Assembly (NCBI GenBank): GCA_003241175.1
Contig: QFOI01000009.1
Location: forward strand, 1-24,485
Length of the DNA: 24,485 nt
Direction: 5' to 3'
Source of the DNA: Pseudopedobacter saltans
GTDB lineage: Bacteria; Bacteroidota; Bacteroidia; Chitinophagales; Chitinophagaceae
Shown: positions 14,721 through 22,615 of the stretch, piece by piece
Layout: the number at the start of each line of letters is the position of its first letter
Numbering within the stretch: position 1 is the first letter of the stretch
Made by a program: the position numbers and the translations under genes
Notes under the pieces: generated by a model
Told to the model about the DNA's origin: nothing
The model's database searches: none
Seen by the model: the letters and a program-made list of their open reading frames with translations, nothing else

Positions 14721-15998
14721 ATGTTACAGTTAAATGTGTTGCGTCAAAATCCAGAATGGGTAAAAGAACGTTTGACGGTCAAGAATTTCGCACAAACAGA
14801 ATTGGTAGATGAGATTATCTCTTTGGACGATGAACGAAAAAATCTTCAATTACAGTTCGACACAACACAATCCAAAATAAATGCCGCTTCAAAGTCTATC
14901 GGACAAATGATGGCACAGGGAAAAAAAGAGGAAGCGGAAGCGTTGAAAAACGAGGTGGCTGAACTGAAACCTCAATTGGAACCTATCAAGGAGAAAATGG
15001 CACAAACGGAACAAACGCTCCACGAAAAACTTGTATTACTTCCTAACCTTCCTAACCAGTTGGTAAAAGCAGGAAAATCAGCTGAAGAAAACGAAATTGT
15101 CAAAATAAGTGAAATCAACATACAATTACCAGCAAATCCGCTACCGCAATGGGATCTGATTGACCAATACAAACTAGTGGATTTCGAAACCGGGGCTAAG
15201 ATTACTGGTCGTGGATTTCCATTGTACACAGGCAAAGGGGCCAAATTGCAACGTGCTTTGAGCAATTACTTTTTGGATTACAATACAGAAGCAGGTTATT
15301 TCGAATATATTCCGCCTTATATGGTTAATGAAACTTCCGCCTACAGCACCGGACAATTGCCGGACAAAGAAGGGCAGATGTACCATGCTACGGCCGATAA
15401 TTTTTACTTGATACCGACAGCCGAAGTTCCAGTTACCAATATATATCGTGACACGATCTTGAAGGAATCTGATTTTCCAATCAAGATGACTGCTTATTCT
15501 CACTGTTTTAGGAGAGAGGCAGGAAGTTTTGGAAAAGAGGTTCGTGGATTGAATCGTGTGCATGAGTTTGAAAAAGTAGAAATCATCCAGATTGTACATC
15601 CGGATAAAAGCTATGAAGCTTTGGATGAAATGGTGGCTCATGTGGAAAAACTAATTCAATCATTGGAGTTGCCTTATCGTATTTTGCGCCTTTGTGGAGG
15701 AGATCTAGGATTCACAAGTGCGATTACGTACGATTTTGAAGTGTATAGTGAAGCACAAGACCGTTGGTTGGAAGTAAGCAGTGTCAGCAATTTCGAAACT
15801 TTCCAGGCGAATCGCTTAAAATGCCGTTTCAAAAACGAAGAAGGCAAAACGCAATTCGTTCATACTTTGAATGGTAGTTCGCTTGCATTACCACGTATAT
15901 TGGCCGCACTATTGGAAAACAACCAAACGGAAAACAGTATCAAGATTCCAAAAATATTGCAACCTTATTTTGGTGCGGAAGAGATTGCGAAACCGTAG
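14721..15998 (+). CDS. serS: Seryl-tRNA synthetase
   Basis: Cytoplasmic class II synthetase charging tRNA-Ser (and tRNA-Sec where present), 425 residues, normal for the family. The N-terminal ~100 residues form the antiparallel coiled-coil tRNA-binding arm (long Lys/Glu/Gln heptads between residues 30 and 100). The catalytic domain has GRGFPLYTGKGAKLQRAL, motif 2 with CFRREAGSFGKEVRG (R264-R265-E266), and motif 3 at the end as LNGSSLALPRILAALLENNQ. The Thr-Ala-Glu serine-binding loop is visible as LIPTAEVPVTN. The ATG is the first codon of the conserved N-terminus (MLQLNVLRQNPEWVKERL). It is followed by an unusual pair of overlapping hairpins. Confidence 0.99.
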   Translation: MLQLNVLRQNPEWVKERLTVKNFAQTELVDEIISLDDERKNLQLQFDTTQSKINAASKSIGQMMAQGKKEEAEALKNEVAELKPQLEPIKEKMAQTEQTLHEKLVLLPNLPNQLVKAGKSAEENEIVKISEINIQLPANPLPQWDLIDQYKLVDFETGAKITGRGFPLYTGKGAKLQRALSNYFLDYNTEAGYFEYIPPYMVNETSAYSTGQLPDKEGQMYHATADNFYLIPTAEVPVTNIYRDTILKESDFPIKMTAYSHCFRREAGSFGKEVRGLNRVHEFEKVEIIQIVHPDKSYEALDEMVAHVEKLIQSLELPYRILRLCGGDLGFTSAITYDFEVYSEAQDRWLEVSSVSNFETFQANRLKCRFKNEEGKTQFVHTLNGSSLALPRILAALLENNQTENSIKIPKILQPYFGAEEIAKP

Positions 15999-16018
15999 AA
16001 TAGAAAAATTAGACGAAG

Positions 16019-16058
16019 AAGGCAACAAGGAATAAAAACCTGTTGCCTTTTATTCCTT
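16019..16058 (+). terminator. serS terminator region with two interlocked hairpins
   Basis: Hairpin 1 pairs AAGGCAACA (16019-16027) with TGTTGCCTT (16041-16049), extended by GG/CC across a bulged A. Hairpin 2 pairs AAGGAATAAAA (16027-16037) with TTTTATTCCTT (16048-16058), 11 bp and perfect. The arms alternate 1-2-1-2 and share bases, so full formation of both is exclusive. Hairpin 1 is followed by TTTTATT, a modest T-tract, which suits termination of serS; the region also lies just beyond the convergent DUF6702 gene. Confidence 0.7.
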
Positions 16059-16076
16059 ATTTGAAAACATAATTTC

Positions 16077-16556
16077 CTAAAAACCAAAATCTACCGTATT
16101 GTCCGGAAACTGTAGTTTGCTGGATTTTTCTTTTTCGCCGTTTTTGAAGCGGATCATATTGATTTGTTCTTTTTTATAGTCGTAAAGTAGTGTATTGAAA
16201 ACGTGGACCTGCTTGGGTTGTGGTACGTTTTTGATTTCAAAATAAACCCAAACGCTTTCTTCTTGTTGCTCATAACCAATATAGTTCATCTGTCGTACGA
16301 CATTGTCGACACGCACCTGCAACCGGCTGTGAATATATTGGTCAATCCATTTATTAACAAGTGCTGAATCTTTGGGATGGATGATATCGAGAGCGTAATC
16401 TTTGTGAAGATTTCGGATAGTGTTTTCAAGGTCGTCCGTAAATATGCGCACGCTGACCTCTATCGTTTTTTCTTTGGGAACGTATTGGATTTCCGTCATC
16501 GAAACGAAAAAAGGATGGAACAAAAACAAGAAACAGCGAAGAAACAAGAGAGGCAT
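16077..16556 (-). CDS. DUF6702 family protein
   Basis: 159 residues from the ATG at 16556; a longer frame from a TTG at 16589 adds only MTVICRTKSRQ, which is polar and precedes the hydrophobic start, so I reject it. The N-terminus (PLLFLRCFLFLFHPFFVS) is a signal peptide or anchor. The sequence then matches the DUF6702 pattern HPFFVSMTEIQYVPKEKTIEVSVRIFTDDLENTIR. Later features are WVYFEIKNVPQPKQVHVFNTLLYDY and a mature end of polar strands. The function is unknown. It is divergent from a HupE-like transporter and an M1 metallopeptidase. I recall the same three families neighbouring each other in other Bacteroidota, which suggests one shared process at the cell envelope. Confidence 0.88.
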   Translation of the reverse strand: MPLLFLRCFLFLFHPFFVSMTEIQYVPKEKTIEVSVRIFTDDLENTIRNLHKDYALDIIHPKDSALVNKWIDQYIHSRLQVRVDNVVRQMNYIGYEQQEESVWVYFEIKNVPQPKQVHVFNTLLYDYKKEQINMIRFKNGEKEKSSKLQFPDNTVDFGF

Positions 16557-16594
16557 TTGTCTACTTTTTGTTCGGCAAATTACAGTCAATTCCT

Positions 16595-16602
16595 TAATTT
16601 TA
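16595..16602 (+). promoter_or_regulatory. Near-consensus -7 element (TAATTTTA) of the HupE-like gene
   Basis: Seven of eight positions fit TAnnTTTG counting the two free ones; it ends 19 nt before the ATG at 16622, the same distance as for metG. Confidence 0.35.
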
Positions 16603-16621
16603 CGCTTTAAGTTCTCGTTTC

Positions 16622-17284
16622 ATGAATGATTTTTGGCTTTTTTTCACCACCGGGATAGAACATATTGCAGATTGGAAGGGGATTGACCACATATTATTTA
16701 TTTCTGCTTTATGTCTGCGGTATGTGTGGAGTGATTGGCGAAAAATTCTGATATTGATTACTGCATTTACCATTGGACATTCATTAACGTTGGCGTTAAG
16801 CGTTTTTAATATTATCAATATTCCTACTGTATGGACGGAATTTCTGATTGCAGTAACGATATTGATAACAGCGCTGTCTGATTTAAAAAAGGAAAGCAAT
16901 ACGAGTAAGAAATATTCTTTGATCTACTATTTTGCGTTGGTTTTTGGTTTTATACACGGCATGGGCTTCAGTACATTGCTTAAAAGCATGTTGGGACGCG
17001 ATCGCCAGATAGTAGGGCAGTTGTTCGCTTTTAATCTAGGACTGGAAGTTGGACAGATTTTGATCGTTATTTGCCTTTTGAGTATATTGACGTTATTTGC
17101 AAAATTGGGTATTAATCGTTTGCATTCACGTATTTTCATTAGTGGCGCTATCGCTGCATTGGCATTGGAAATGTGCCTGGAAAGATGGCCTTTCCGTTTG
17201 GAAGAAAACAAAAGAGAAACTAGAATAGAAACAAAATATACAAAAGATACACATGAAAACTTCTTTTCAAAAAGCATTGCTTAA
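16622..17284 (+). CDS. HupE/UreJ-type membrane protein
   Basis: A 220-residue polytopic inner-membrane protein with about six hydrophobic helices. Family marks are WKGIDHILFISAL near the N-terminus (D22-H23), TAFTIGHSLTLALS, and FGFIHGMGFSTLL, with the Asp/His and Gly-His residues expected for metal handling. HupE/UreJ proteins are linked to nickel (or cobalt/copper) uptake for hydrogenase or urease, but this window has no hydrogenase or urease gene, so another role is likely. The N-terminal signal segment and extracellular domain seen in some relatives are absent; the protein starts directly with the first helix. The last ~30 residues after CLERWPF are a charged tail that reads over the start of the next gene, a 32-nt overlap that implies translational coupling with the M1 peptidase. 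Confidence 0.88.
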   Translation: MNDFWLFFTTGIEHIADWKGIDHILFISALCLRYVWSDWRKILILITAFTIGHSLTLALSVFNIINIPTVWTEFLIAVTILITALSDLKKESNTSKKYSLIYYFALVFGFIHGMGFSTLLKSMLGRDRQIVGQLFAFNLGLEVGQILIVICLLSILTLFAKLGINRLHSRIFISGAIAALALEMCLERWPFRLEENKRETRIETKYTKDTHENFFSKSIA

Positions 17285-19634
17285 CAGCATTGGCTTGTAC
17301 CTATTGGCTATGGGTTCGCTTCATGCGCAAAACATAAAGAACAACCCTACTTCCAATCACGGTAATGCTTTCGAACAATTAGGAACTATTTTACCTACGC
17401 CTAACAGTTATCGTACCGCAAGTGGGGATGCAGGTCCTAACTATTGGCAGCAAAGAGCGGATTATGATATTGCATGCACTTTGGATGAAAAGAATCTTTT
17501 ACTTAAAGGAGAAGAAAAAATTACCTATTTCAACAACAGTCCAGGACCTTTGAGTTACCTGTGGTTGCAGTTGGACGAAAATCAACATAGTTCTATCAAC
17601 AATGCCAATTATCAGGATGCTTCTTCGATTAGCAAAAGAGGTGCAATGGATGTTGGAGCGCTGAGCAAATTAGCTACTTCAGATGCTGATAATGGTTTTG
17701 GCGACAAAATAGAATCCATTACAGATGCGAATGGCAAACCGTTGTCGTACACAATCAATAAAACCATGATGCGTATTGACTTACCAACGCCGTTGGCTGC
17801 CAACGCAAAAATCGTTTTCAATGTAAAATGGCATTACAAGATTACGGACCGTAAAGTGCAAAATGGCCGTGGTGGTTACGAGTTTTTTCCTGAGGATGGC
17901 AATTATCTTTTTACAATGACGCAATGGTATCCTCGTCTTTGTGTGTACAGCGATTTTCAAGGTTGGCAAAACCACCAGTTTACAGATAGAGGGGAATTTG
18001 CATTGACTTTTGGCAATTTCAAAGTGAAAATGACTGTTCCAGCAAACCATATTGTTGCGGCAACTGGACAGGGTCAAAATTACCAACAAGTGCTGACATC
18101 TGCCCAATACAAGCGTTGGCAACAAGCTCAGACTTCCAAAGAACCAATTGAAATCGTAACATTGGATGAAGCCAAAGCTTCTGAAGCTAATAAAGACCAG
18201 AACACCAAAACTTGGATTTTCAATGCAGATAGTGTTCGTGATTTTGCATGGACTTCTTCACGGAAATTCATTTGGGATGCGATGCCTACTGTCGTCAACA
18301 ATAAGAAAATCATGTGTATGAGCCTTTACGGTAAAGAGGCTTATCCCCTTTACCGTAAGTTCTCTACCAAAGCTGTTGCGCATACCATCCGTAGCTATTC
18401 GCATTTTACCATTAACTATCCTTATCCCGTTGCGCAAAGTATTGAAGCGTCCAACGGTATGGAATATCCTATGATCTGTTTCAACTACGGTCGCACCGAA
18501 AAAGATGGGACATATAGTGAAGCGACTAAAAACGGTATGCTTGGCGTGATCATTCATGAAGTGGGACACAATTTCTTCCCAATGATCGTCAACAGTGATG
18601 AACGTCAGTGGACTTGGATGGATGAGGGCCTGAATACGTTTGTTGAATATTTGACGGAAGAATTGTATGACAATAAATTTCCTTCCCGCCGCGGTCCAGC
18701 ATACAGTATTACGGAGTATATGCGTCTACCAAAAGATCAATTGGAACCTATCATGACCAATAGTGAAAATATCGTCCAGTTCGGTCCCAATGCTTATTCC
18801 AAACCAGCAACTGGTTTGAATATCCTACGCGAAACCATCATGGGACGTGAACTTTTTGATTTTGCATTTAAGACGTATGCCGAACGTTGGAAATTTAAAC
18901 ATCCAACACCTGCAGATTTTTTCCGTACCATGGAAGATGCTAGTGGAGAGGATTTGGATTGGTTTTGGAGAGGTTGGTTCTATGACATAACACCTTGCGA
19001 TATCGCCTTGGATAGTGTAAAAGCGTTCAAATATGACGAATCAGGCAAACAGTTTAGTATGAAAAGACCAGCAGGTAAACTAGACAAACCAACAACACCT
19101 GTTTACGACGATATTTCCAAAATCCGTAATCGACAAGACAAAAACATTCATTTCTTGACAGATACAGATACTTCTTTGCAGGATTTCTATTGGAAATATG
19201 ACCGTGGTCTTATTCCTTATGATTCTACCTATGTCATTCCTGAATCCAAAACAACAGCAGATGAACTTAGTTCGGCAGAGCAGACAGAATGGAAAAATAA
19301 GTTTATATACGAGTTGCATTTTACCAACAAGGGTGGTCTTGTAATGCCGGTTATTCTTGCTTTTAACTACAAAGATGGAACAAGTGAAATCAAGCGCATT
19401 CCAGCTCAGATCTGGCGCAAAAATGAAAAAGAATTTTCAAAAGTTTTTATATTGGATAAAGAAGTAAACACAATCCAACTGGATCCTTACCGCGAAACAG
19501 CTGATATTGACGAAACCAATAATGTATGGCCAAGTGTAACACAGCCTAGCAAATTGGAACTTTTCAAAATGAGACAAGCAACACGTGGACAATCTTCTGG
19601 ATTAAATCCGATGCAGGTTTTGAAAAAATCGTAA
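17253..19634 (+). CDS. Secreted M1 family zinc metallopeptidase
   Basis: A 793-residue peptidase with a signal peptide (about 1-25, ending SLHAQ). The M1 (gluzincin) core is complete: the substrate-binding GMEYPM at 402-407 (the GxMEN-equivalent) and the zinc site HEVGH at 435-439 with the third ligand E458 exactly 18 residues further on (WMDEG). A likely transition-state Tyr lies in NAYSKPATGL. The N-terminal beta-domain carries YDIACTLDEKNLLLKGEEKITY and the C-terminal part is a beta-rich extension (about 600-793). Substrates are probably peptides in the periplasm or outside the cell. It is translated from inside the end of the HupE-like gene. A terminator follows. The pairing with a metal-type transporter suggests, but does not prove, a metal-linked function. 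Confidence 0.95.
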   Translation: MKTSFQKALLNSIGLYLLAMGSLHAQNIKNNPTSNHGNAFEQLGTILPTPNSYRTASGDAGPNYWQQRADYDIACTLDEKNLLLKGEEKITYFNNSPGPLSYLWLQLDENQHSSINNANYQDASSISKRGAMDVGALSKLATSDADNGFGDKIESITDANGKPLSYTINKTMMRIDLPTPLAANAKIVFNVKWHYKITDRKVQNGRGGYEFFPEDGNYLFTMTQWYPRLCVYSDFQGWQNHQFTDRGEFALTFGNFKVKMTVPANHIVAATGQGQNYQQVLTSAQYKRWQQAQTSKEPIEIVTLDEAKASEANKDQNTKTWIFNADSVRDFAWTSSRKFIWDAMPTVVNNKKIMCMSLYGKEAYPLYRKFSTKAVAHTIRSYSHFTINYPYPVAQSIEASNGMEYPMICFNYGRTEKDGTYSEATKNGMLGVIIHEVGHNFFPMIVNSDERQWTWMDEGLNTFVEYLTEELYDNKFPSRRGPAYSITEYMRLPKDQLEPIMTNSENIVQFGPNAYSKPATGLNILRETIMGRELFDFAFKTYAERWKFKHPTPADFFRTMEDASGEDLDWFWRGWFYDITPCDIALDSVKAFKYDESGKQFSMKRPAGKLDKPTTPVYDDISKIRNRQDKNIHFLTDTDTSLQDFYWKYDRGLIPYDSTYVIPESKTTADELSSAEQTEWKNKFIYELHFTNKGGLVMPVILAFNYKDGTSEIKRIPAQIWRKNEKEFSKVFILDKEVNTIQLDPYRETADIDETNNVWPSVTQPSKLELFKMRQATRGQSSGLNPMQVLKKS

Positions 19635-19652
19635 GCATATTTGATTTTTAAA

Positions 19653-19686
19653 AATAACCTCGGCGAAAAGTCGGGGTTATTTTTTT
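19653..19686 (+). terminator. Terminator of the HupE-M1 peptidase transcript
   Basis: AATAACCTCGGC (19653-19664), loop GAAAA, GTCGGGGTTATT (19670-19681): a 12-bp stem with two G-T pairs, followed by TTTTT. Confidence 0.92.
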
Positions 19687-19728
19687 GCTATTACATGCAT
19701 AGTTTTGTAAATAATCATAGCTTTTAGT

Positions 19729-20295
19729 ATGGCATTCAAAATATATACAAAAACGGGGGACAAAGGAACGACACGGCTTATCGGAGGTTCTCGAGTAAGC
19801 AAATCGGATGGACATATAGAAGCTTGCGGCACTTTAGATGAATTAAACAGCCATATTGGATTGGTAGCGGATTTGTTAGGCTCTTCTGATGATGTTTTGT
19901 TTTTGAGGGAAATACAAAAAGATTTGTTTGTATTAGGCGCCATTGTGACATTGGACGTGACGAAGAAAAATGCACCTGAAATCCCTCTTTTGAAAAATGA
20001 AAAAATCCAACAGTTAGAAGAAAAGATAGATCATATGGAAGCGTTGCTCCCCACAATGACTCATTTTATATTGCCGGGAGGTCATCCAACGGTTTCGCAG
20101 ATCCATATAGCAAGAAGTGTTTGCCGTAGAGCGGAGCGAGTGACAACATATTTAAAAGTGGAAAGCTATCCTACCTTGCCCGAAAATGTATTGCAATATA
20201 TTAACCGACTAAGTGATTTCCTGTTTGTATTCGCACGTCATATTGGACAACAGTTGGGTGTGGAAGAGATCAAATGGATTCCTGAAAAAGATTAG
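19729..20295 (+). CDS. Cob(I)alamin adenosyltransferase, PduO type
   Basis: A 188-residue cytoplasmic enzyme that transfers the adenosyl group of ATP to cob(I)alamin, making coenzyme B12. The N-terminal ATP-binding segment KIYTKTGDKGTTRLIGG is the PduO-type signature, and the helical bundle has CGTLDELNSHIGL, FILPGGHPTVSQIHIARSVCRRAER with the catalytic RRAER motif, and NRLSDFLFVFAR. No other cobalamin gene or B12 riboswitch is visible nearby. Its stop codon overlaps that of the convergent lolD gene. The ATG at 19729 starts directly at the conserved N-terminus. Confidence 0.97.
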   Translation: MAFKIYTKTGDKGTTRLIGGSRVSKSDGHIEACGTLDELNSHIGLVADLLGSSDDVLFLREIQKDLFVLGAIVTLDVTKKNAPEIPLLKNEKIQQLEEKIDHMEALLPTMTHFILPGGHPTVSQIHIARSVCRRAERVTTYLKVESYPTLPENVLQYINRLSDFLFVFARHIGQQLGVEEIKWIPEKD

Positions 20296-20975
20296 ATTTC
20301 GATGGCTTTTGTGTTGACAACTTCGTTTTCGATCAATCCATCTTTCATATGTAAAACACGGTCGCTCATGCTTGCCAACTCTTCATTGTGCGTAACAATC
20401 AAAAAGGTCTGGTTAAAGTCATTGCGAAGCTGAACGAAAAGATCATGCAAGTCCTTAGCGTTTTGGCTGTCAAGGTTTCCGGTAGGCTCGTCTGCAAATA
20501 CAATGGCGGGTTGGTTGATCAATGCTCTAGCAACCGCAACACGCTGTTGCTGTCCACCACTCAATTGACCAGGTTTGTTTTCGATTTTATCCGAAAGTCC
20601 TAGTTTTTCCAACAACCTAACGGCGTCGGCTTCCACCTCCGATTTTTTCTTGCCAGCGAGCCAACCCGGAATACATACATTTTCCAATGCGGTGAATTCG
20701 GGTAGAAGATGGTGAAATTGAAAAACAAACCCAATATTTGTATTACGGAAATGGGCTAGTTTTTTACCTTTCAGTTGGTTAACTTGTTGATTTTCAAGAG
20801 AAATTTTGCCCGCGTCGGCCATATCCAAAGTTCCCAATATATGCAAAAGTGTACTTTTGCCGGCTCCGGAAGAACCTACGATCGACACGATTTCTCCTTT
20901 GTTGATTTCGAGGGAAACACCTTTCAATACTTCTAAATCTCCGTATTTTTTGTGGATATTGGTCGCTTTGAGCAT
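20292..20975 (-). CDS. lolD: ABC transporter ATP-binding protein, LolD type
   Basis: 227 residues starting at the ATG at 20975; the GTG one codon earlier is less likely. Walker A is GSSGAGKST (34-42), followed by the Q-loop region FVFQFHHLLPEFTALENV, the ABC signature LSGGQQQR (138-145), Walker B IVFADE (158-163) and the H-loop VTHNEEL. The LLPEFTALENV and P-G-W-L-A-G-K segments are typical of LolD/MacB-type ATPases that power lipoprotein release to LolA or other outer-membrane transfer. The permease subunit (LolC/LolE type) is not in the window, so the assignment to lipoprotein export is by sequence type only. It lies tail-to-tail with the adenosyltransferase gene, sharing four bases. A TAnnTTTG element (20993-21000) precedes it. 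Confidence 0.9.
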   Translation of the reverse strand: MLKATNIHKKYGDLEVLKGVSLEINKGEIVSIVGSSGAGKSTLLHILGTLDMADAGKISLENQQVNQLKGKKLAHFRNTNIGFVFQFHHLLPEFTALENVCIPGWLAGKKKSEVEADAVRLLEKLGLSDKIENKPGQLSGGQQQRVAVARALINQPAIVFADEPTGNLDSQNAKDLHDLFVQLRNDFNQTFLIVTHNEELASMSDRVLHMKDGLIENEVVNTKAIEI

Positions 20976-20992
20976 CACTTATTTTTAGAATA

Positions 20993-21000
20993 CAAACCTA
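20993..21000 (-). promoter_or_regulatory. -7 element (TAGGTTTG) of lolD
   Basis: On the minus strand it matches TAnnTTTG and ends 17 nt before the ATG. An upstream TTGACA is 24 nt away, too far for the usual -33 spacing. Confidence 0.45.
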
Positions 21001-21072
21001 AAATATATTTTGGTTTTCATGTGTCAATTCCTTCACAATTATTGGCCACGACGAAAAATGGAGTCTTATCAT

Positions 21073-21080
21073 TATTTTTG
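21073..21080 (+). promoter_or_regulatory. -7 element (TATTTTTG) of the DUF2306 gene
   Basis: Matches TAnnTTTG, ending 13 nt before the ATG at 21094. No -33 element at the expected distance. Confidence 0.4.
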
Positions 21081-21093
21081 AAAATCCGAAAAC

Positions 21094-21771
21094 ATGAAAG
21101 AAGAACCAAAACATACGATTGCATTTCGTGTCAGGGCAATAGGCTTATTGCGAGGCGCTTCCTACGTTTTGCTAGCTTATTTTTCTGTATTGATGTTTAT
21201 GATCGTTTTCAAATATTGGCCCATAAGCACACAAAATAATTTCCTATCCATCAAGCAAACGGAAGTCAAAACAATCCCTAACTATCTGACGCTTTTCTAT
21301 ATACACGTATTCTCTGCAGGATTAGCCATTCCTGCTGGATTTACACAGTTTAGCTCATTTCTTTTGACAAAATATAGAAAGCTCCATCGGGTAATGGGAT
21401 ACATTTATGTGTTGAGTATCTTGTTTCTAGCGGCACCTTCGGGATTGTTTATAGGTTTGTTTGCTAATGGCGGCATCCTTGCCAAAACGTCTTTTGTTAC
21501 ATTGGCGGTATTGTGGTTTTATTTCACATACCGAGGATTTTCCACGGCTAAGAAACATCAATTTGATATTCATAGAGACTTTATGATACGCAGTTATGCA
21601 TTAACCATCTCCGCATTGACATTGCGTATGTGGAAGGTCGTGATTGTTTGGTTGTGGCATCCAGCACCTATGGATACTTATGTGGTCATTTCCCTATTGG
21701 GATGGATTCCCAATAGTTTATTGGCAGAGTTTATCATTTCAAAAAAAAGAAAACCATTGACTTATGTATAA
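21094..21771 (+). CDS. DUF2306 family membrane protein
   Basis: A 225-residue polytopic membrane protein of the DUF2306 family. There are about six hydrophobic helices; a cytosolic start (KEEPKHTIAFRVRAIG) leads into the first. Characteristic residues are the HRVMGYIYV loop after KYRKL, and the FDIHRDFMIRSYALT segment with conserved His and Arg near the middle of a helix pair, reminiscent of haem- or quinone-linked small membrane proteins, although I know no demonstrated function. The last eight bases overlap the start of the YARHG lipoprotein gene, so they are likely co-translated. Both products are at the envelope. Confidence 0.9.
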   Translation: MKEEPKHTIAFRVRAIGLLRGASYVLLAYFSVLMFMIVFKYWPISTQNNFLSIKQTEVKTIPNYLTLFYIHVFSAGLAIPAGFTQFSSFLLTKYRKLHRVMGYIYVLSILFLAAPSGLFIGLFANGGILAKTSFVTLAVLWFYFTYRGFSTAKKHQFDIHRDFMIRSYALTISALTLRMWKVVIVWLWHPAPMDTYVVISLLGWIPNSLLAEFIISKKRKPLTYV

Positions 21772-22615
21772 AATAACAACACTAACATTGATCTGTAGCC
21801 TATTGCTATTTTCTTGCAAGGAAAAAAAGAAAGAAGCAAAGGATGCCTTGACCAAACAAGAGCTACACAAGGAATTGTATGGCTCTTATATTGGAAGTTT
21901 TTCGGATTATGAATACAAAGGGGATATTTTCACTACTATGAGCCTTAGTATAAATAGTATTACAGAAGATGGTGTGAATGGCTATGCGATTGTTAACGGT
22001 AACAGACGTGTACTTAGTGGAACTATAGATGATAAGGATTCCTCCAAAATCGTATTGGATCTAAAAGAACCCGGCGATAAGAAATCCGACGGGGTTTTTC
22101 ATATAGTGATCAAAGGGGATTCTTTATTGGGAACTTGGAAACCATTATTGTCGGAGAGCAAACTCAAAACCAAGGATTTGGCTTTGGCGAAAAAAAGTTT
22201 CAAATATGATCCTAGTCTAATGCTTTCGGAAGATGGAATGTATATTGATTATACCCAATCGAAAGATACTTCCATGAAATATGACGACAATGACAGTTCC
22301 TATGTAGAAAAAGTTTTTCGCGAAGCGTCAAGCGCCGTAACCCATCTTAATGCTTCCACAACTGTTTTGCAAGAATCTGAACTCAAAAACCTCAAGAAAC
22401 TGGATTTGGAAATTATCAAAAACACTGTCTACGCACGGCACGGTTATGCTTTTAAAACAAAAGGCGCTCGTCAGTTTTTCGATTTTCAGGAATGGTACAT
22501 GCCGATCTATGATGATGTGGAAAATCAACTGAGCAAAACTGAGCAAACCAATATCGAAACGCTCAATAGGTTCGCCAAATATGCACAAGACAATTATGAT
22601 TCTTTTGGAAGGTAA
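21764..22615 (+). CDS. Lipoprotein with C-terminal YARHG domain
   Basis: 283 residues beginning with a lipoprotein signal (ITTLTLICSLLLFSCKEKKKE; lipobox LFSC, lipidated Cys about residue 17). The Lys-rich residues just after the Cys are a common trait of surface-bound or outer-membrane lipoproteins in Bacteroidota (inference). The central ~150 residues are a beta-rich domain with LYGSYIGSFSDYEYKGD and repeated strands. The C-terminal YARHG domain is explicit: NTVYARHGYAFKTKGARQFF followed by FQEWYMP, a small extracytoplasmic module often at the end of lipoproteins. No function is known. The gene overlaps DUF2306 by 8 nt upstream and the convergent GT4 gene by 22 nt downstream, with no terminator between the latter two. 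Confidence 0.9.
   Translation: MYKITTLTLICSLLLFSCKEKKKEAKDALTKQELHKELYGSYIGSFSDYEYKGDIFTTMSLSINSITEDGVNGYAIVNGNRRVLSGTIDDKDSSKIVLDLKEPGDKKSDGVFHIVIKGDSLLGTWKPLLSESKLKTKDLALAKKSFKYDPSLMLSEDGMYIDYTQSKDTSMKYDDNDSSYVEKVFREASSAVTHLNASTTVLQESELKNLKKLDLEIIKNTVYARHGYAFKTKGARQFFDFQEWYMPIYDDVENQLSKTEQTNIETLNRFAKYAQDNYDSFGR

Noticed and set aside
15174..15641. 155-codon minus-strand frame inside serS
   Set aside because: Antisense to the serS catalytic domain, with no motif of its own.
19635..19728. Cobalamin riboswitch before the adenosyltransferase
   Set aside because: The gap is 94 nt, mostly taken by a rho-independent terminator; the B12-box consensus is not seen.
20952..21239. 95-codon plus-strand frame across the lolD/DUF2306 intergenic region
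   Set aside because: It overlaps the lolD start and the DUF2306 gene in another frame and has no family features; the DUF2306 frame has clear helices and motifs.
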